Part shown: positions 1 to 10,102 of the stretch, piece by piece
Layout: each line of letters starts with the position of its first letter
Position numbering within the stretch: position 1 is the first letter of the stretch
Origin: JALOLV01 sp046295175
GTDB lineage: Bacteria; Bacteroidota; Bacteroidia; Cytophagales; Spirosomataceae
Length of the DNA stretch: 64,000 bases
Assembly (NCBI GenBank): GCA_046295175.1
Contig: JBKBNY010000003.1
Span: 1-64,000 of the forward strand
Reading direction: 5' to 3'
Made by a program: the position numbers and the translations under genes
Notes under the pieces: model-generated
The model's database searches: none
What the model saw: only the letters and a program-made list of their open reading frames with translations
What the model was told of the DNA's origin: nothing

Positions 1-291
1 AATTAACATCCTTGACTAAAGCTAATGTCCAAAATTTGACAGTATTTCAAAGAGCTATTTCAATTAACAAGGACAACTCCATTTCGCCTTAATAGGGTTC
101 AACCCTACTTCGCTCGGCACACGGCGTGTTCCTACAAAGAATTTCTATGAATTCTACAATAATAATATTTCAATAAAAGTACACTTTAGAAATATGCAAG
201 ACTGTAATAGGTTAATAATCAAAACATTTACGAAGGAATTAGCCCATAAATCACTTTAAACTAAGTTATTTCAATCACTTAATCTTTAAAA
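1..291. other. Intergenic stretch, no gene seen
   Basis: No plausible coding frame is visible here. It holds two short perfect palindromes (93-107 and 119-129) on an otherwise AT-rich background. It lies downstream of the minus-strand gene that ends at 292, so the palindromes could serve as its terminator, but no T-tract is obvious. Confidence 0.5.
93..107. repeat. Short palindrome TAGGGTTcAACCCTA
   Basis: Perfect 7+1+7 inverted repeat. Its arms resemble the AGGGTT/AACCCT arms of the longer palindrome at 35763-35795. A second palindrome, ACACGgCGTGT, follows at 119-129. Both lie about 165-200 bp past the stop of the large secreted protein. Function unknown. Confidence 0.5.
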
Positions 292-3200
292 TTAATTGCC
301 ACAGCCTCTGATTTCGGCCTTGAAAACCGTATTAGCGTCGGCTTTGAAACCAGCTTGTAGAATCACGGCGTTGCCAGCTTGGTAAGTAACTTTGGCCGGT
401 GATAAAATTTGGTTGGTTGCCGTTATAGTTTGGGTTGCTTTTTTGGTTGTTGTTCCTCCACCAAAATCGTTAGTAGGGCTAATTAGCGTTAGGTTGAGCA
501 TATTCATCGTAATCATGGATGGGCTCAAGCCACTCGCAACTGACTGATTTGTTGAAACTACCCGAACACGATACCCATTGCCTTCTTCAACATTATTAGG
601 TACAACGCAAGTTACAGTGCCTGCGGTAGCTGAGGTGCCGATAACTGATGGATTATCGAATGCCCCGTATTTATCCGAAAGGTGTACCTGAAACTGATTG
701 CCCACACCAAAATTTCCCGAAGCAGAGAAACTAATGTAGAAAGTGCTACCCGCACATAAAGCAGTTTCTACAAAACTCGGAGCATTGATGGTGGCATTGT
801 TTTCTACAATTGTAAAATTTGTTGCAACTGGGCCGTAAAGTACACTACCTGTGGCGTTGTCTTGGCTATAACCCGTCACGGTCAATGTGTATGCCCCAGC
901 TGGAAGGATTCGCCCAAATACCCACCCACCCGAATTACTAAAGAGAGCGTAAATTGGTACACTTTCGATTATCTGATGGTTTTCGTAAGGTGGAGGGCCT
1001 TGCAATTGCATTCTGAAACTCTCAATCGTGGGGCATGATGGTTTTACCAAAATAGAAGTATATGTATCATTTAATTTGCCAATCACCATATTGTTGGTGA
1101 GTGGAAACAACGGAACATAAGGATTATCGCCAGTTACGTAAGAATAATCGGCCAGACAAACTCCCGCAGGATTTACTGTCACCACAGTTGTAGCTGTTGA
1201 AGTGCAGCCACTAACCGTAACCGTAACGCTGTATGTACCGCTCATGGCAGTGGTAGCGTTTACGATAGTTGCAGGGTTGCTTGTACTCGTAAAGCTATTT
1301 GGCCCGTTCCAGAGGTAACTTCCGCCACCAGTTGCTGTAAGTGTAATGGTCTGACCAGTATTGTAAGGACCAGTGTTGCTTGCTGTAGCACTGACTGAAA
1401 CGACTGTTATTGTAGCAACCGTAGAATTAACACTCGGACAAGTATTATTCTGCACAACTGCTCTAAATTTAGTGGTTTGTGTAAGATTTGAATATGCTTG
1501 ACTATTGGTGGCATTGGCAATGGTTATCACTGTTGCAAAATTATCAGTCGATGATTCCCATCGAATAACCGTACCGACATTACCAGCGAGTGTGAGTGTA
1601 CCACTATTTATTCCTGTACAAACACTTGCATCTGCGGTAACGATACCGCCAATACTTGGGTCTGTAACAGTGATGGTGGCTGCCGAAGAAACAGCCTCAG
1701 AGCATGTGCCAGCCTTGACAACCGCTCTAAATTTAGTATTGATTGTTAAATTGTTATAGGAGTGAGATGTTGTAGTATTGGCAATAGTTGTAATAGTTAC
1801 GAAATTATCGGTCGAAGATTCCCAACGGATTACACTACCTGACTGTCCACTCAACGTTATGGTACCAGTATTGCTGCCACTACAAACCGTCGCATCACCC
1901 GATACGCTGCCACCTACACTTGCATTGGTTACGGTGATTGTTGCAGGAGTTGAATTAGCCGCCAGGCACGAGCCATTCTGAACAACCGCTCTAAACTTAG
2001 TCGTTTGGTTAAGATTTAGATAATTTTGGGTTGTCGTAGTATTGGCAATTGTTGTGATTGTTGCAAAGTTATCGGTAGAAGACTCCCATCTTAAAATACT
2101 TCCTGCATGACCCGAAAGTGTTAGTGTACCAGAATTTGAGCCAGTACAAACAGTAGCATCGCTACCTACCGCTCCTGCAACTGTTGAGTTCGTAACTGTT
2201 ATTATTGCAGAAGTCGAATTCAAAATTGTACAAGTCGAACCATTCTGCACCACTGCTCTAAACTTTGTTGTTTGGTTAAGATTTAGATAGTTTTGGGTGG
2301 TTGTGGTATTTGCAATTGTCGTAATTGTTACGAAATCATCGGTAGAAGACTCCCATCTCAAAATATTTCCAGTATGACCCGATAAAGTCAATGTACCGTT
2401 GTTGCTTCCAGAGCAAACATTGGCATCTGCCGAAACCGAACCTCCAACAGTAGGTACCGAGCAAGAGTTTGTTATGGTCAATGTGGCAGGTTTACGGATA
2501 CTCGGATTACAACTTGTCAAATCAGTATTTGAACAACTTGCCTCAGCATAATAAGTATAGACACCTGGGGCTGTGTCTGTAGGAATGTATTCGGTTCCGG
2601 TGGTCAATGACACCCCACCGGTAGGATTTGCATACCAATTTATTGTACTTGGTGTAGTACCAGCTGTATAAGCTGTAACCGAAAAACCCTGTACACAGAG
2701 GGGGTCTCCGCTTCCGTTATCATTTGGAATTAACTCCCAAGTACCGTTTGGATTTGACCCAATATAGCTTGACAAAGCTTGAGCAGGATTAAAAGTACCC
2801 GTAACTGGAACTGTGCCTAATGCAGTTGCACCGTCTTCAAAGGTAGTTGTAACGACACCTGCCGATGTGCCTCCGCTGGCATAAGTCCCCGAATTAATTA
2901 AATTAATAGTTAAATTATTCGGCCCTTTTAATCTAAACGAAACCTCGGTATTAAACGGGTTTGTACCTCCATCGGCACTACCACAACTCGTTTGATTACC
3001 TCCACTTTTTTTACGCCAAGTAATAGCAACTTTAAGTTTGCCAGTCGAAGTTCCGATTCCAGAAAATGAAACTGTTGGGTTTGCACCTGTCGAAAGCCCA
3101 TTATCGTAGCCAACAGTAGCACCTGTGTAATTCGCGGTATTTTGAGCTGGACAATTGGCACTGGCTTGAAGCCCATTGCCGGGAGTAATTACTGTTCCGA

Positions 3201-5505
3201 ACGCGACGCTTCTATTGATTGTTGTGGGCGAAGGAGTACCAATTTGTACAACTACACTTAACGATGGTGATGTCTGCGAGCACGTCAGATTAGAGATAAT
3301 AGCTTGATATGTCCCCGATTGTTTTACAACATAGCTTGCATCTGTTGCTCCCGGAATATCTACATCATTTCTTCTCCACTGATAAGTTACCCCCGATGTA
3401 CTTGCGACACTCAATACTGTCGAATCTCCTTCACAGAATTGTAGTGGGCGAGAGTTGGTAATTGTATTGTTTGGACATATAATAGTTCCAACAAAAGTTA
3501 CCTGATGAGTTTGGTTATAAGCTCCTGCAATGGCATTGCCACCATTTGCATTGAGCGAATACGATAAGTTTAAGTACTCGTAAGGTTCATTTGAAGAATC
3601 ATTATATACTCTCAATGTAACCTGCTTGGTAGTATTTCCCGAACTCAGTGTAAACGGAGCAGCATTGATTAGTTCATAATCAACTCCAGCTGTTGCTGTA
3701 CCAGCCGTTGACAATGTTACCAAAACAGGTTGTGTAGGAGCGTTATCAATCACAATATCAATCGGATAATCAATATACGGATTTGGCTGGGCATCTTTTT
3801 GGCGTGCAACTGTTCCTCCAAGTTTAAAATGGACTGTTGGAGTGGTAATAGGGTCATTTATTATGAAACTACCAATTCGGGTTCTGAAATCAAAACTGGT
3901 AGTAGTTGCATAATACTCTCCAGTGTACCAAAGGGTTTCTTCATCTGTAGGGTCGGTTGTCATTGCCGAATAATCTCCCCATCTATTACTTGAGCCTACC
4001 TGAGAGCCTGTTCCTGCATGAAAAACTTGCTCGGCCGAAAGTGTATTTGTAGGGTCACTTTTTCTACGTTCGGCGTAAGCGAGACTTGGAAATGTTGACG
4101 AACTCGACTTGCTATACGCAATCGCAATATTACCTCTTTGGTCAATACCGGGACTTCCCATCCATCTGTTGTCACCAGTTGAGCCACTAATTGTACCCGG
4201 TGCATAAGTTGATTGTTGATTAATCGTCCAAGCAGCACTTGGGCTTGTTCTGGTAAGCTCGTACCATCGCATAGCGGCTTGATAACTACTGATAGAAGTA
4301 GGATTAACCCCCGATACATTAACAATATGATTAGCCACAATAGATTCATAATTATCGAATTTTCGATAAATTACCCTACTCATCATACGGTCGGCGATTG
4401 CATCTAAGCCCGAGGTAGTTCCTGATTGCTCAATTGCTGAACGCGAATTAGGTGAGCGTCCGTCGAAAGGTGCTGTTGGTAAGACCTGGACTGCACTTAA
4501 TACTGACGAAGTAGGTGTATTAAAGTTGACAGAAATCGTACGTAGCAGTAAGGCATCTGTACCACCAAATTCATCCGCATCGTAAGAAATAAATGTTGGT
4601 AACGTCGTAAGGTTAGGTGTTTTCATACCTTCCATACTTACAGGTAAATATCCACCTTCGGTATTTCCAGTCACAAATCGTACTCCAACAGCATTAGAGA
4701 TACCATTCAGCATTTTTTCTCTCTCTACTGAATAAAAGCCTTGTCCGAGATATGCCGTGCCAGTGTTGTTGAATTCGTGGGTTGTTACTATATACTGATT
4801 GTTCCAGATGCCAACGTGTGGATAATCTGGGAAAGAAGTAGTTGTATTAAACTTATATACATAGTAGCTACCAGTAGGGTCATTGGTCTGCGAAATACAG
4901 AAAATCAATGAATTACTTGGCCCCGTACCCGCATATTTAGCTAAATCAAATTGTAAAAGTAACCACCTATCGGCTACGTGGTCGTAGAGTGTAATCGGGT
5001 CACCATCATCGCCGGCACCAGATACGATACTGCTAAATTTGATAGGCCCAGCTAAAATACTCCCCGATTTGCTAAAAACTTTGTGAGCAGAGTTTACCAT
5101 CTGAACGATATGGTTTGGACCAACACTCAAAACTGGGTCTGGAGGAGCAAATGTCGAACCATAAAGCGTTATGTTGTCGTTGCTGCTTACACCATCAAAA
5201 GTTGTAATTGGTACATTTGGTGATGCACTTGATGGAAGAACATTCGTTTGCAAGGCAGCATCGATACCAGTAAATTTTTTATCTGATAACGAATACCGTA
5301 TTCGCTTGTTGGCAATGTCATTTTCACCAAAGTTACGACTCTTCTTGGGTCGAGGAGATGGAGAATCTGTCGGTTTGATGTCAGATAGTTTAGGCGTAAC
5401 AGCTATCAGTTGTCCAGATAAAATCTCTTCTGGAGCTTTTTGAGCTGTCGCATTCTGAAGCCAAACCAACGAAACTAAGCAAAATAAAAGTTTCTTCATG
5501 GTCAT
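292..5505 (-). CDS. Giant secreted Ig-repeat protein with C-terminal sorting-type module
   Basis: A 1737-residue exported protein. A signal peptide spans about residues 1-22; a start at 5499 (MKKLLFC) is equally possible. A long N-terminal region (about 100-550) has a repeated-aromatic, beta-rich look. It is followed by a Calx-beta-like stretch (about 555-675), an Ig-like part, a proprotein-convertase P-domain-like part (about 770-940), four tandem Ig-like repeats of about 88 residues sharing WESSTD and FRAVV motifs (about 1015-1370), a PKD/SprB-like domain and two more beta domains. The last 50 residues (TITATNQILSPA..., ending GCGN) resemble the 3-coathanger-stack C-terminal module of Cytophagales surface proteins. 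Catalytic residues were not recognised. Adhesion or surface display is inferred. Transcribed alone, with no obvious operon partner. Confidence 0.85.
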   Translation of the reverse strand: MTMKKLLFCLVSLVWLQNATAQKAPEEILSGQLIAVTPKLSDIKPTDSPSPRPKKSRNFGENDIANKRIRYSLSDKKFTGIDAALQTNVLPSSASPNVPITTFDGVSSNDNITLYGSTFAPPDPVLSVGPNHIVQMVNSAHKVFSKSGSILAGPIKFSSIVSGAGDDGDPITLYDHVADRWLLLQFDLAKYAGTGPSNSLIFCISQTNDPTGSYYVYKFNTTTSFPDYPHVGIWNNQYIVTTHEFNNTGTAYLGQGFYSVEREKMLNGISNAVGVRFVTGNTEGGYLPVSMEGMKTPNLTTLPTFISYDADEFGGTDALLLRTISVNFNTPTSSVLSAVQVLPTAPFDGRSPNSRSAIEQSGTTSGLDAIADRMMSRVIYRKFDNYESIVANHIVNVSGVNPTSISSYQAAMRWYELTRTSPSAAWTINQQSTYAPGTISGSTGDNRWMGSPGIDQRGNIAIAYSKSSSSTFPSLAYAERRKSDPTNTLSAEQVFHAGTGSQVGSSNRWGDYSAMTTDPTDEETLWYTGEYYATTTSFDFRTRIGSFIINDPITTPTVHFKLGGTVARQKDAQPNPYIDYPIDIVIDNAPTQPVLVTLSTAGTATAGVDYELINAAPFTLSSGNTTKQVTLRVYNDSSNEPYEYLNLSYSLNANGGNAIAGAYNQTHQVTFVGTIICPNNTITNSRPLQFCEGDSTVLSVASTSGVTYQWRRNDVDIPGATDASYVVKQSGTYQAIISNLTCSQTSPSLSVVVQIGTPSPTTINRSVAFGTVITPGNGLQASANCPAQNTANYTGATVGYDNGLSTGANPTVSFSGIGTSTGKLKVAITWRKKSGGNQTSCGSADGGTNPFNTEVSFRLKGPNNLTINLINSGTYASGGTSAGVVTTTFEDGATALGTVPVTGTFNPAQALSSYIGSNPNGTWELIPNDNGSGDPLCVQGFSVTAYTAGTTPSTINWYANPTGGVSLTTGTEYIPTDTAPGVYTYYAEASCSNTDLTSCNPSIRKPATLTITNSCSVPTVGGSVSADANVCSGSNNGTLTLSGHTGNILRWESSTDDFVTITTIANTTTTQNYLNLNQTTKFRAVVQNGSTCTILNSTSAIITVTNSTVAGAVGSDATVCTGSNSGTLTLSGHAGSILRWESSTDNFATITTIANTTTTQNYLNLNQTTKFRAVVQNGSCLAANSTPATITVTNASVGGSVSGDATVCSGSNTGTITLSGQSGSVIRWESSTDNFVTITTIANTTTSHSYNNLTINTKFRAVVKAGTCSEAVSSAATITVTDPSIGGIVTADASVCTGINSGTLTLAGNVGTVIRWESSTDNFATVITIANATNSQAYSNLTQTTKFRAVVQNNTCPSVNSTVATITVVSVSATASNTGPYNTGQTITLTATGGGSYLWNGPNSFTSTSNPATIVNATTAMSGTYSVTVTVSGCTSTATTVVTVNPAGVCLADYSYVTGDNPYVPLFPLTNNMVIGKLNDTYTSILVKPSCPTIESFRMQLQGPPPYENHQIIESVPIYALFSNSGGWVFGRILPAGAYTLTVTGYSQDNATGSVLYGPVATNFTIVENNATINAPSFVETALCAGSTFYISFSASGNFGVGNQFQVHLSDKYGAFDNPSVIGTSATAGTVTCVVPNNVEEGNGYRVRVVSTNQSVASGLSPSMITMNMLNLTLISPTNDFGGGTTTKKATQTITATNQILSPAKVTYQAGNAVILQAGFKADANTVFKAEIRGCGN
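1400..2460 (-). repeat. Four tandem ~264 bp repeats inside the giant secreted protein gene
   Basis: The codons for the WESSTD motif recur near 1553, 1826, 2083 and 2347, giving periods of 257-273 bp. The encoded repeats each hold a conserved CSG/CTG turn, a TLTLSG strand, WESSTD and TTKFRAVV. The two middle repeats share runs such as TTIANTTTTQNYLNLNQ, which suggests recent duplication or gene conversion. Copy-number change by recombination is likely. Confidence 0.8.
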
Positions 5506-5658
5506 GTATATTTGTAAAATGAGTTAAATTGTTGATTTTGGGCTTGGGTAATCTTATAAGATTTAAGGAGAAGCATTGGGTAGAGAATACAATATTATAA
5601 ACTTATCGTTAGAATTAACAAATTCAAAATTATAGTTTATTAAACGGCAAACCCGAAA

Positions 5659-5952
5659 CTATCGCAAATGCTTGACTCTCCGCCGTGAAACTGAGATTTC
5701 TTCACCATTCGATAATGTAACGGTATTTGGGAAGCTAAAAGAAATGATGTGATTGCGATTGAGTAAATGATTACGATTGGCTCTAATAAACTCCGGAAAT
5801 TTTTGCTCAAATACTTTGAGCGTTCTTGCACTCAAAAACTCTTTGCCATCGGTTGTTTGAATGATTGTGTAGTTTGTATTTGCTCTAAAGAGAAGTACAT
5901 TGTCGGTAGGTATTTTAAACCTATCTTTTCCTAAAATTCTGATATAGCTCAT
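5659..5952 (-). CDS. Stand-alone LytTR DNA-binding regulator
   Basis: A 97-residue protein that is almost entirely one LytTR domain (the DNA-binding domain of AgrA/LytR-type regulators). Family-typical segments are ANTNYT, TTDGKEF, KTLKVFEQ, FIRANRNHLLN and a C-terminal SVSRRRVKHL. There is no receiver domain. The ATG at 5952 (MSYIRIL) is preferred over the TTG six bases upstream. It lies 155 bp downstream of a NarL-type regulator on the same strand, but no kinase is adjacent. Similar stand-alone LytTR proteins are common in Cytophagales. Targets are unknown; the giant secreted gene just downstream is one candidate by position only. Confidence 0.85.
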   Translation of the reverse strand: MSYIRILGKDRFKIPTDNVLLFRANTNYTIIQTTDGKEFLSARTLKVFEQKFPEFIRANRNHLLNRNHIISFSFPNTVTLSNGEEISVSRRRVKHLR

Positions 5953-6113
5953 GGTCAATAAATAAAGTTTGGTTTGACAAAGTACGTAGTCATATACCTA
6001 CAATGCAATACCCAAAAACTTGTATTTTTTACTGCCAATTATACAGGTTTTCCTGTATTGATATTTGCAAATTTCAGAATTTTACCTGATTACAGAAAAT
6101 TCGAACTCTTAAT

Positions 6114-6773
6114 CTAAGCTATTAATTTGTGTTTGATTGCAAATTTGACTAATCCGATGGCATTCTTAAAACCCAGTTTTTTTAGAATATTATGGCGATG
6201 GGTCTCTACTGTTGCGGCACTCAAAAAAAGTTTTTCGGCAATCTCATTGGTAGAATATTCTTGAGCAATCAGCGTAATGATTTCGATTTCTCGATTACTC
6301 AAATTATCAAGTTTTTCGTTGATAGGTTCATTGACCAATTCGGCAACTTGCTTATTTCGATTGAGTAATTCAAAAACAACTGATTCACTGAAATACTTTT
6401 TGCCGAGCGAAATCGTCTTCAATGCCTCTTTGAATTCGGATTTGCCAGCTTTTTTCATTACATAACCCGATACTCCCGCTTTGAAAGCCTCTTGGATTGT
6501 ATCCGAATCTTCTGAAACTGTAAGTAACAACACTTTTGTTTCAGGAAACTGCCGCCTAATCTGATACGTAAGCTCAATACCGTTCATTTCGGGCATGTTG
6601 TAATCGGTCATTACGAGGTCAATATCTTCATGTATCGAAAGTGCCTTCAAAACTTCGCGACCATTGCTGTATGTTCCAATCACTTCGTGTTCGGGTAGCG
6701 TCGCAATCAACATCTCTATACTTTCGAGGATAAACTGATGGTCGTCGGCAATGAGTATTCGCATAAATGGCAT
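6114..6773 (-). CDS. NarL/FixJ-type response regulator
   Basis: 219 residues: an N-terminal receiver domain with the acidic pair D10-D11 and predicted phospho-acceptor D57 (in LVMTDYNMP), then a conserved TVSEDSD switch and K at YVMKKAG. A C-terminal LuxR-type helix-turn-helix (about 150-210) contains LSNREIEIITLIAQ and TVETHRHNILKKLG. An internal start at 6764 (MRILIADD) fits the family equally well. It is predicted to be a phosphorylation-dependent transcription factor. No histidine kinase is next to it, so it is an orphan regulator here. Its closest relative in the window is the regulator at 58480, which does have a kinase partner. Confidence 0.9.
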   Translation of the reverse strand: MPFMRILIADDHQFILESIEMLIATLPEHEVIGTYSNGREVLKALSIHEDIDLVMTDYNMPEMNGIELTYQIRRQFPETKVLLLTVSEDSDTIQEAFKAGVSGYVMKKAGKSEFKEALKTISLGKKYFSESVVFELLNRNKQVAELVNEPINEKLDNLSNREIEIITLIAQEYSTNEIAEKLFLSAATVETHRHNILKKLGFKNAIGLVKFAIKHKLIA

Positions 6774-6903
6774 TTTGAATTATACGCAATTTAACAATTA
6801 GCTTCAATAAAACGCCATTCAATAACTAAAAATCATTCTTTAGCTTTTAATTCACTGTATTCGTGGTTATGTTTGCAAAATATCTGTTTTTCAAGCATAG
6901 CAA

Positions 6904-9900
6904 ATGGATTTTCGGACAGAATTAACACAAAAACTTGGAATTAGAGAACATGAGAAAAAACAAGTGGTTTTGTTTTTTTTACATAATTTCTTCATTGGGA
7001 TTGGTTCAATTCTGATTTACACTTCGGCAAACGTAATCCTTCTCGAAAACCACCCTGAGTTTTCATTGCCAGTAGCCTATATCAGTTCGGCAGTTTTGAT
7101 GATGATTGTCGGTAAGATTTATGAGCATTATGAGCATCGTCTTCAACTCCAAACGCTTAGTAGCAGGGTTTTGCTAACGGCTTGCATCCTTTCTGGGTTA
7201 ATTATAATCGGTACACTCTTCGACCACTCTATCATCATGGCGGTTGCTATTATGGTTGGTTACCGAGTCATTTATTTGCTTGTAAACCTCGAATTTTGGG
7301 GACTTTCGGCCTTACTTTTTGATGTTCGTCAATCAAAACGCCTTTTTAGTATTATCGGAGCGGGCGATATGCCAGCCAAAATGATAGGGGCGATTTTAGC
7401 CGCGTTGATTCATGCTCCGTCGGCAGTTCCGTTTTTGATTGCGTTTTCGATGCTGATGTTTATTTTGGCACTATCGACCCAGAAGAAAACATTTAATGTA
7501 GCCGAGATTAACAAAGAAGAAACCCACCATCATCACGCCACTTCCACGTCTTTTATGCAACTGTTTAGTCGTGGCAATATGGTTTTTAGGGTTTCGGTTG
7601 GCTACGCACTCATCGTTACGATTGCGATATTTATCGAATACAGTTTTTTCTTGAATGTTAAGCATAAATTTCACGCCCAGCACGACGTAACGGCATTTAT
7701 TGGTAAGATTCTCTTTGCGACTTATTTTATCGGTCTAATCATCAAATTAGCGATGTCGCAGCGGTTTTTGGAGCGTCTGGGAGTCAAAACTGCTATTTTT
7801 ATCCTACCTGCGTTATCGTTTGGATTATCGACATTGTTAGTTTTTTTACTCCGAAACGAGTCAAATGAGCATTTGCTACTTATCTATTTTTGTGTCTATT
7901 ATTTGGCGTTTGAGGTAATCCGTCGAACAATCTTCGACCCCGTTTTTTTGATACTTTTTCAGCCGCTCAATAGTCACCAACGCCTCAAAGGACATACACT
8001 TGCCAAAGGCCTTTACGAACCAATCGGTATCGGAATCACCGGTTTGGCGTTGTTATTTCTTTATTATTTTCCAAAATTTGAAGGCTGGTTCGATTTCATT
8101 TTTGTCGCTATTTTGGCGTTTTTGTCTATTGTGGCTTTCAATGCCGCATACCGAAGCTACCTTTTTACGCTTCATTCGGCAATCAAGAAACGATTTATTG
8201 GCAATGACGAATTTGGCGTAAAGCAAGAAGCCACCAAAATTTATGGCAATTTATTGAAGAGCGAAAACACCATCGAAGTTCAAACGGCTATCGAATGGTT
8301 GAAGACAAATAAATCAGATATACTTCGCAAAAACGCAACCGAATTACTCCGAAACAAAGACGCAAGCATTCGACTTTCGATTTTTAAGTTTTTGATTGAT
8401 TCGAACCAACCGCTCGAAAAAGATTTTTATCGACAATTGCTCAAAAACGAACCGAGTGCCGATTTGAAATTGTTACTTGCAGAGCAAATCGCCGATACCG
8501 AAATGATGTCATCGACCGACCGTATCTTGATGCAAGGTGCGATAACTGGCGGTATCAAACAAAGCAATGGCTCAGCTCAAAGAGCTTTGAAAAGCCTACT
8601 TTCTGCCGATTTTGAAACCTCAAATTTACTCGGTCTCGAAATCTTACACAAAACTCAATCGACTGGTTTTGAGGATATTATCTCTAAATTAATCAATAGT
8701 AGCAATGTACAAGTCAAGCAAAAAGCAATAGCTTTAGCCAAGCCAGAAGAAGCCCTTAAATTCATAGATTCTAATTTATTTTGGAAATCGGTCGTAAATG
8801 CATTGATTAATCAAGGCGATGCCGGAATTGCATTAGTAAACCAAAAGTTTGACACAGCGACCACGCAGCAATTAGAGCGTCTGTTTAAGGTTTGCGAAAA
8901 ATCAAAATCGCTGCAAAGATTTGGTTTATTGGCTCGTTTTGCCAATGATTTCAGAACCCGTCTTAAAGCCCTAAAAACACTCAGCACTTTTAAAGTTGAG
9001 CTATCTAATGAAGACTTTAATAGATTGTTAATCAGTGAATTAGAGCTTTCGAGAAGGATTTTTGAAGGTATGAATCAAAGCAAATTTAGCTATTTGACCG
9101 ATTCGCTCGAAAATGAAATAAACCACATAACCGACCGCCTTTTCTATTTATTGATGCTCAATTACGATAAAAATATCGTGACGAGTGCAATGGTGGGAGT
9201 GCAACACGCCAAAAAAGAAAAAAGAGCCAATAGTTTTGAGATTTTGGAGAATATTCTCCCTAAGATGGAATATCATTGTTTACAGTCGATTTTGGATGAT
9301 AGCAGCCTCGAATCTAAACTAAAAGTGCTGAATAAATACCTTAAACAAAGTGTTGATAATCAGCCTTTTGATGAATACATTATCGAAAAGAGTGATGTGG
9401 TTTTTGGAAACTGGACGGTTTCTTTGGCTTTGTTGAATTACACTGGTCAAAACGAAAAACTCATCAAGCCTTACGCCACACATCCTAAAAAAATATTGAA
9501 AGAATCGGCCTGGCGGTTGGTAAAAAAACAAAATTTTTCAGAAGCACTACAAACCGAATTTACCATGAATCATGCGGTGTACGAAAATCAGATTTCTGAG
9601 ATTGAAAGAGTAATTATCCTAAAAAATACGCCACTTTTCAAGGCAATTCCCGAAAATGTCTTGACTGTCGTGGCTCCAATCATGCAAGAAGTAAAGGTAA
9701 ATCAAGACCATGTTATCTTCAAAAAAGATGATTTTGGCGATAGCATGTACATTATTTACGAAGGCGAAGTGGCCATCGTAGATAAAAATACTGAGCTTGC
9801 GAGATTTGGGAAATATGAATTTTTTGGAGAATTAGCACTGCTCGATTCTGAGGCTCGTTCGGCTTCGGCAGTTGCCAAAAATGATTCTTTGCTTTTTAAA

Positions 9901-10017
9901 ATCGTTCAAGATGATTTCTACGAATTGCTCGAAGAACGCCCCGAATTGATGCGTAATATCATCAAAGCTCTTTCGCAACGAATTAGGGTACAAAACCAGA
10001 AAATGGTAGCAAAATAG
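6904..10017 (+). CDS. MFS/nucleotide-transporter-like membrane protein fused to HEAT repeats and a cNMP-binding domain
   Basis: 1037 residues in three parts. Residues 1-430 are a polytopic membrane region (about 11-12 helices) resembling MFS or ATP/ADP-translocase-like carriers, with a His-rich loop (HHHH) near residue 207. Residues 435-880 are helical repeats of HEAT-like character. Residues about 900-1030 are a cyclic-nucleotide-binding domain with the phosphate-binding-cassette signature FGELALLDSEARSASA near residue 974; the Arg is in the place expected to hold the cyclic phosphate. It lacks a DNA-binding domain, so it is not a CRP-type factor. The inferred role is a membrane carrier or sensor gated by cAMP or cGMP. 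It is monocistronic, divergent from the NarL regulator, and ends at a hairpin shared with the convergent thioesterase gene. Confidence 0.8.
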   Translation: MDFRTELTQKLGIREHEKKQVVLFFLHNFFIGIGSILIYTSANVILLENHPEFSLPVAYISSAVLMMIVGKIYEHYEHRLQLQTLSSRVLLTACILSGLIIIGTLFDHSIIMAVAIMVGYRVIYLLVNLEFWGLSALLFDVRQSKRLFSIIGAGDMPAKMIGAILAALIHAPSAVPFLIAFSMLMFILALSTQKKTFNVAEINKEETHHHHATSTSFMQLFSRGNMVFRVSVGYALIVTIAIFIEYSFFLNVKHKFHAQHDVTAFIGKILFATYFIGLIIKLAMSQRFLERLGVKTAIFILPALSFGLSTLLVFLLRNESNEHLLLIYFCVYYLAFEVIRRTIFDPVFLILFQPLNSHQRLKGHTLAKGLYEPIGIGITGLALLFLYYFPKFEGWFDFIFVAILAFLSIVAFNAAYRSYLFTLHSAIKKRFIGNDEFGVKQEATKIYGNLLKSENTIEVQTAIEWLKTNKSDILRKNATELLRNKDASIRLSIFKFLIDSNQPLEKDFYRQLLKNEPSADLKLLLAEQIADTEMMSSTDRILMQGAITGGIKQSNGSAQRALKSLLSADFETSNLLGLEILHKTQSTGFEDIISKLINSSNVQVKQKAIALAKPEEALKFIDSNLFWKSVVNALINQGDAGIALVNQKFDTATTQQLERLFKVCEKSKSLQRFGLLARFANDFRTRLKALKTLSTFKVELSNEDFNRLLISELELSRRIFEGMNQSKFSYLTDSLENEINHITDRLFYLLMLNYDKNIVTSAMVGVQHAKKEKRANSFEILENILPKMEYHCLQSILDDSSLESKLKVLNKYLKQSVDNQPFDEYIIEKSDVVFGNWTVSLALLNYTGQNEKLIKPYATHPKKILKESAWRLVKKQNFSEALQTEFTMNHAVYENQISEIERVIILKNTPLFKAIPENVLTVVAPIMQEVKVNQDHVIFKKDDFGDSMYIIYEGEVAIVDKNTELARFGKYEFFGELALLDSEARSASAVAKNDSLLFKIVQDDFYELLEERPELMRNIIKALSQRIRVQNQKMVAK

Positions 10018-10025
10018 CATAATTT

Positions 10026-10048
10026 AGAACGAGTTAAAAACTCGTTCT
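10026..10048. terminator. Bidirectional terminator-like hairpin
   Basis: AGAACGAGTT-aaa-AACTCGTTCT is a perfect 10 bp stem with a 3-base loop, 9 bp past the stop of the plus-strand fusion gene and 55 bp from the stop of the convergent thioesterase gene. Related CGAGTT/AACTCG hairpins occur at 20561 and 61843. Confidence 0.65.
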
Positions 10049-10102
10049 GTAATGATTTGATATAGGCAACTAAGGTATTTTGCAGGCTTATCGAGTTGAA
10101 AA

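Noticed and set aside
1505..1981. Plus-strand frames opposite the Ig repeats
   Set aside because: They are shadows of the repetitive minus-strand gene and repeat with the same period.
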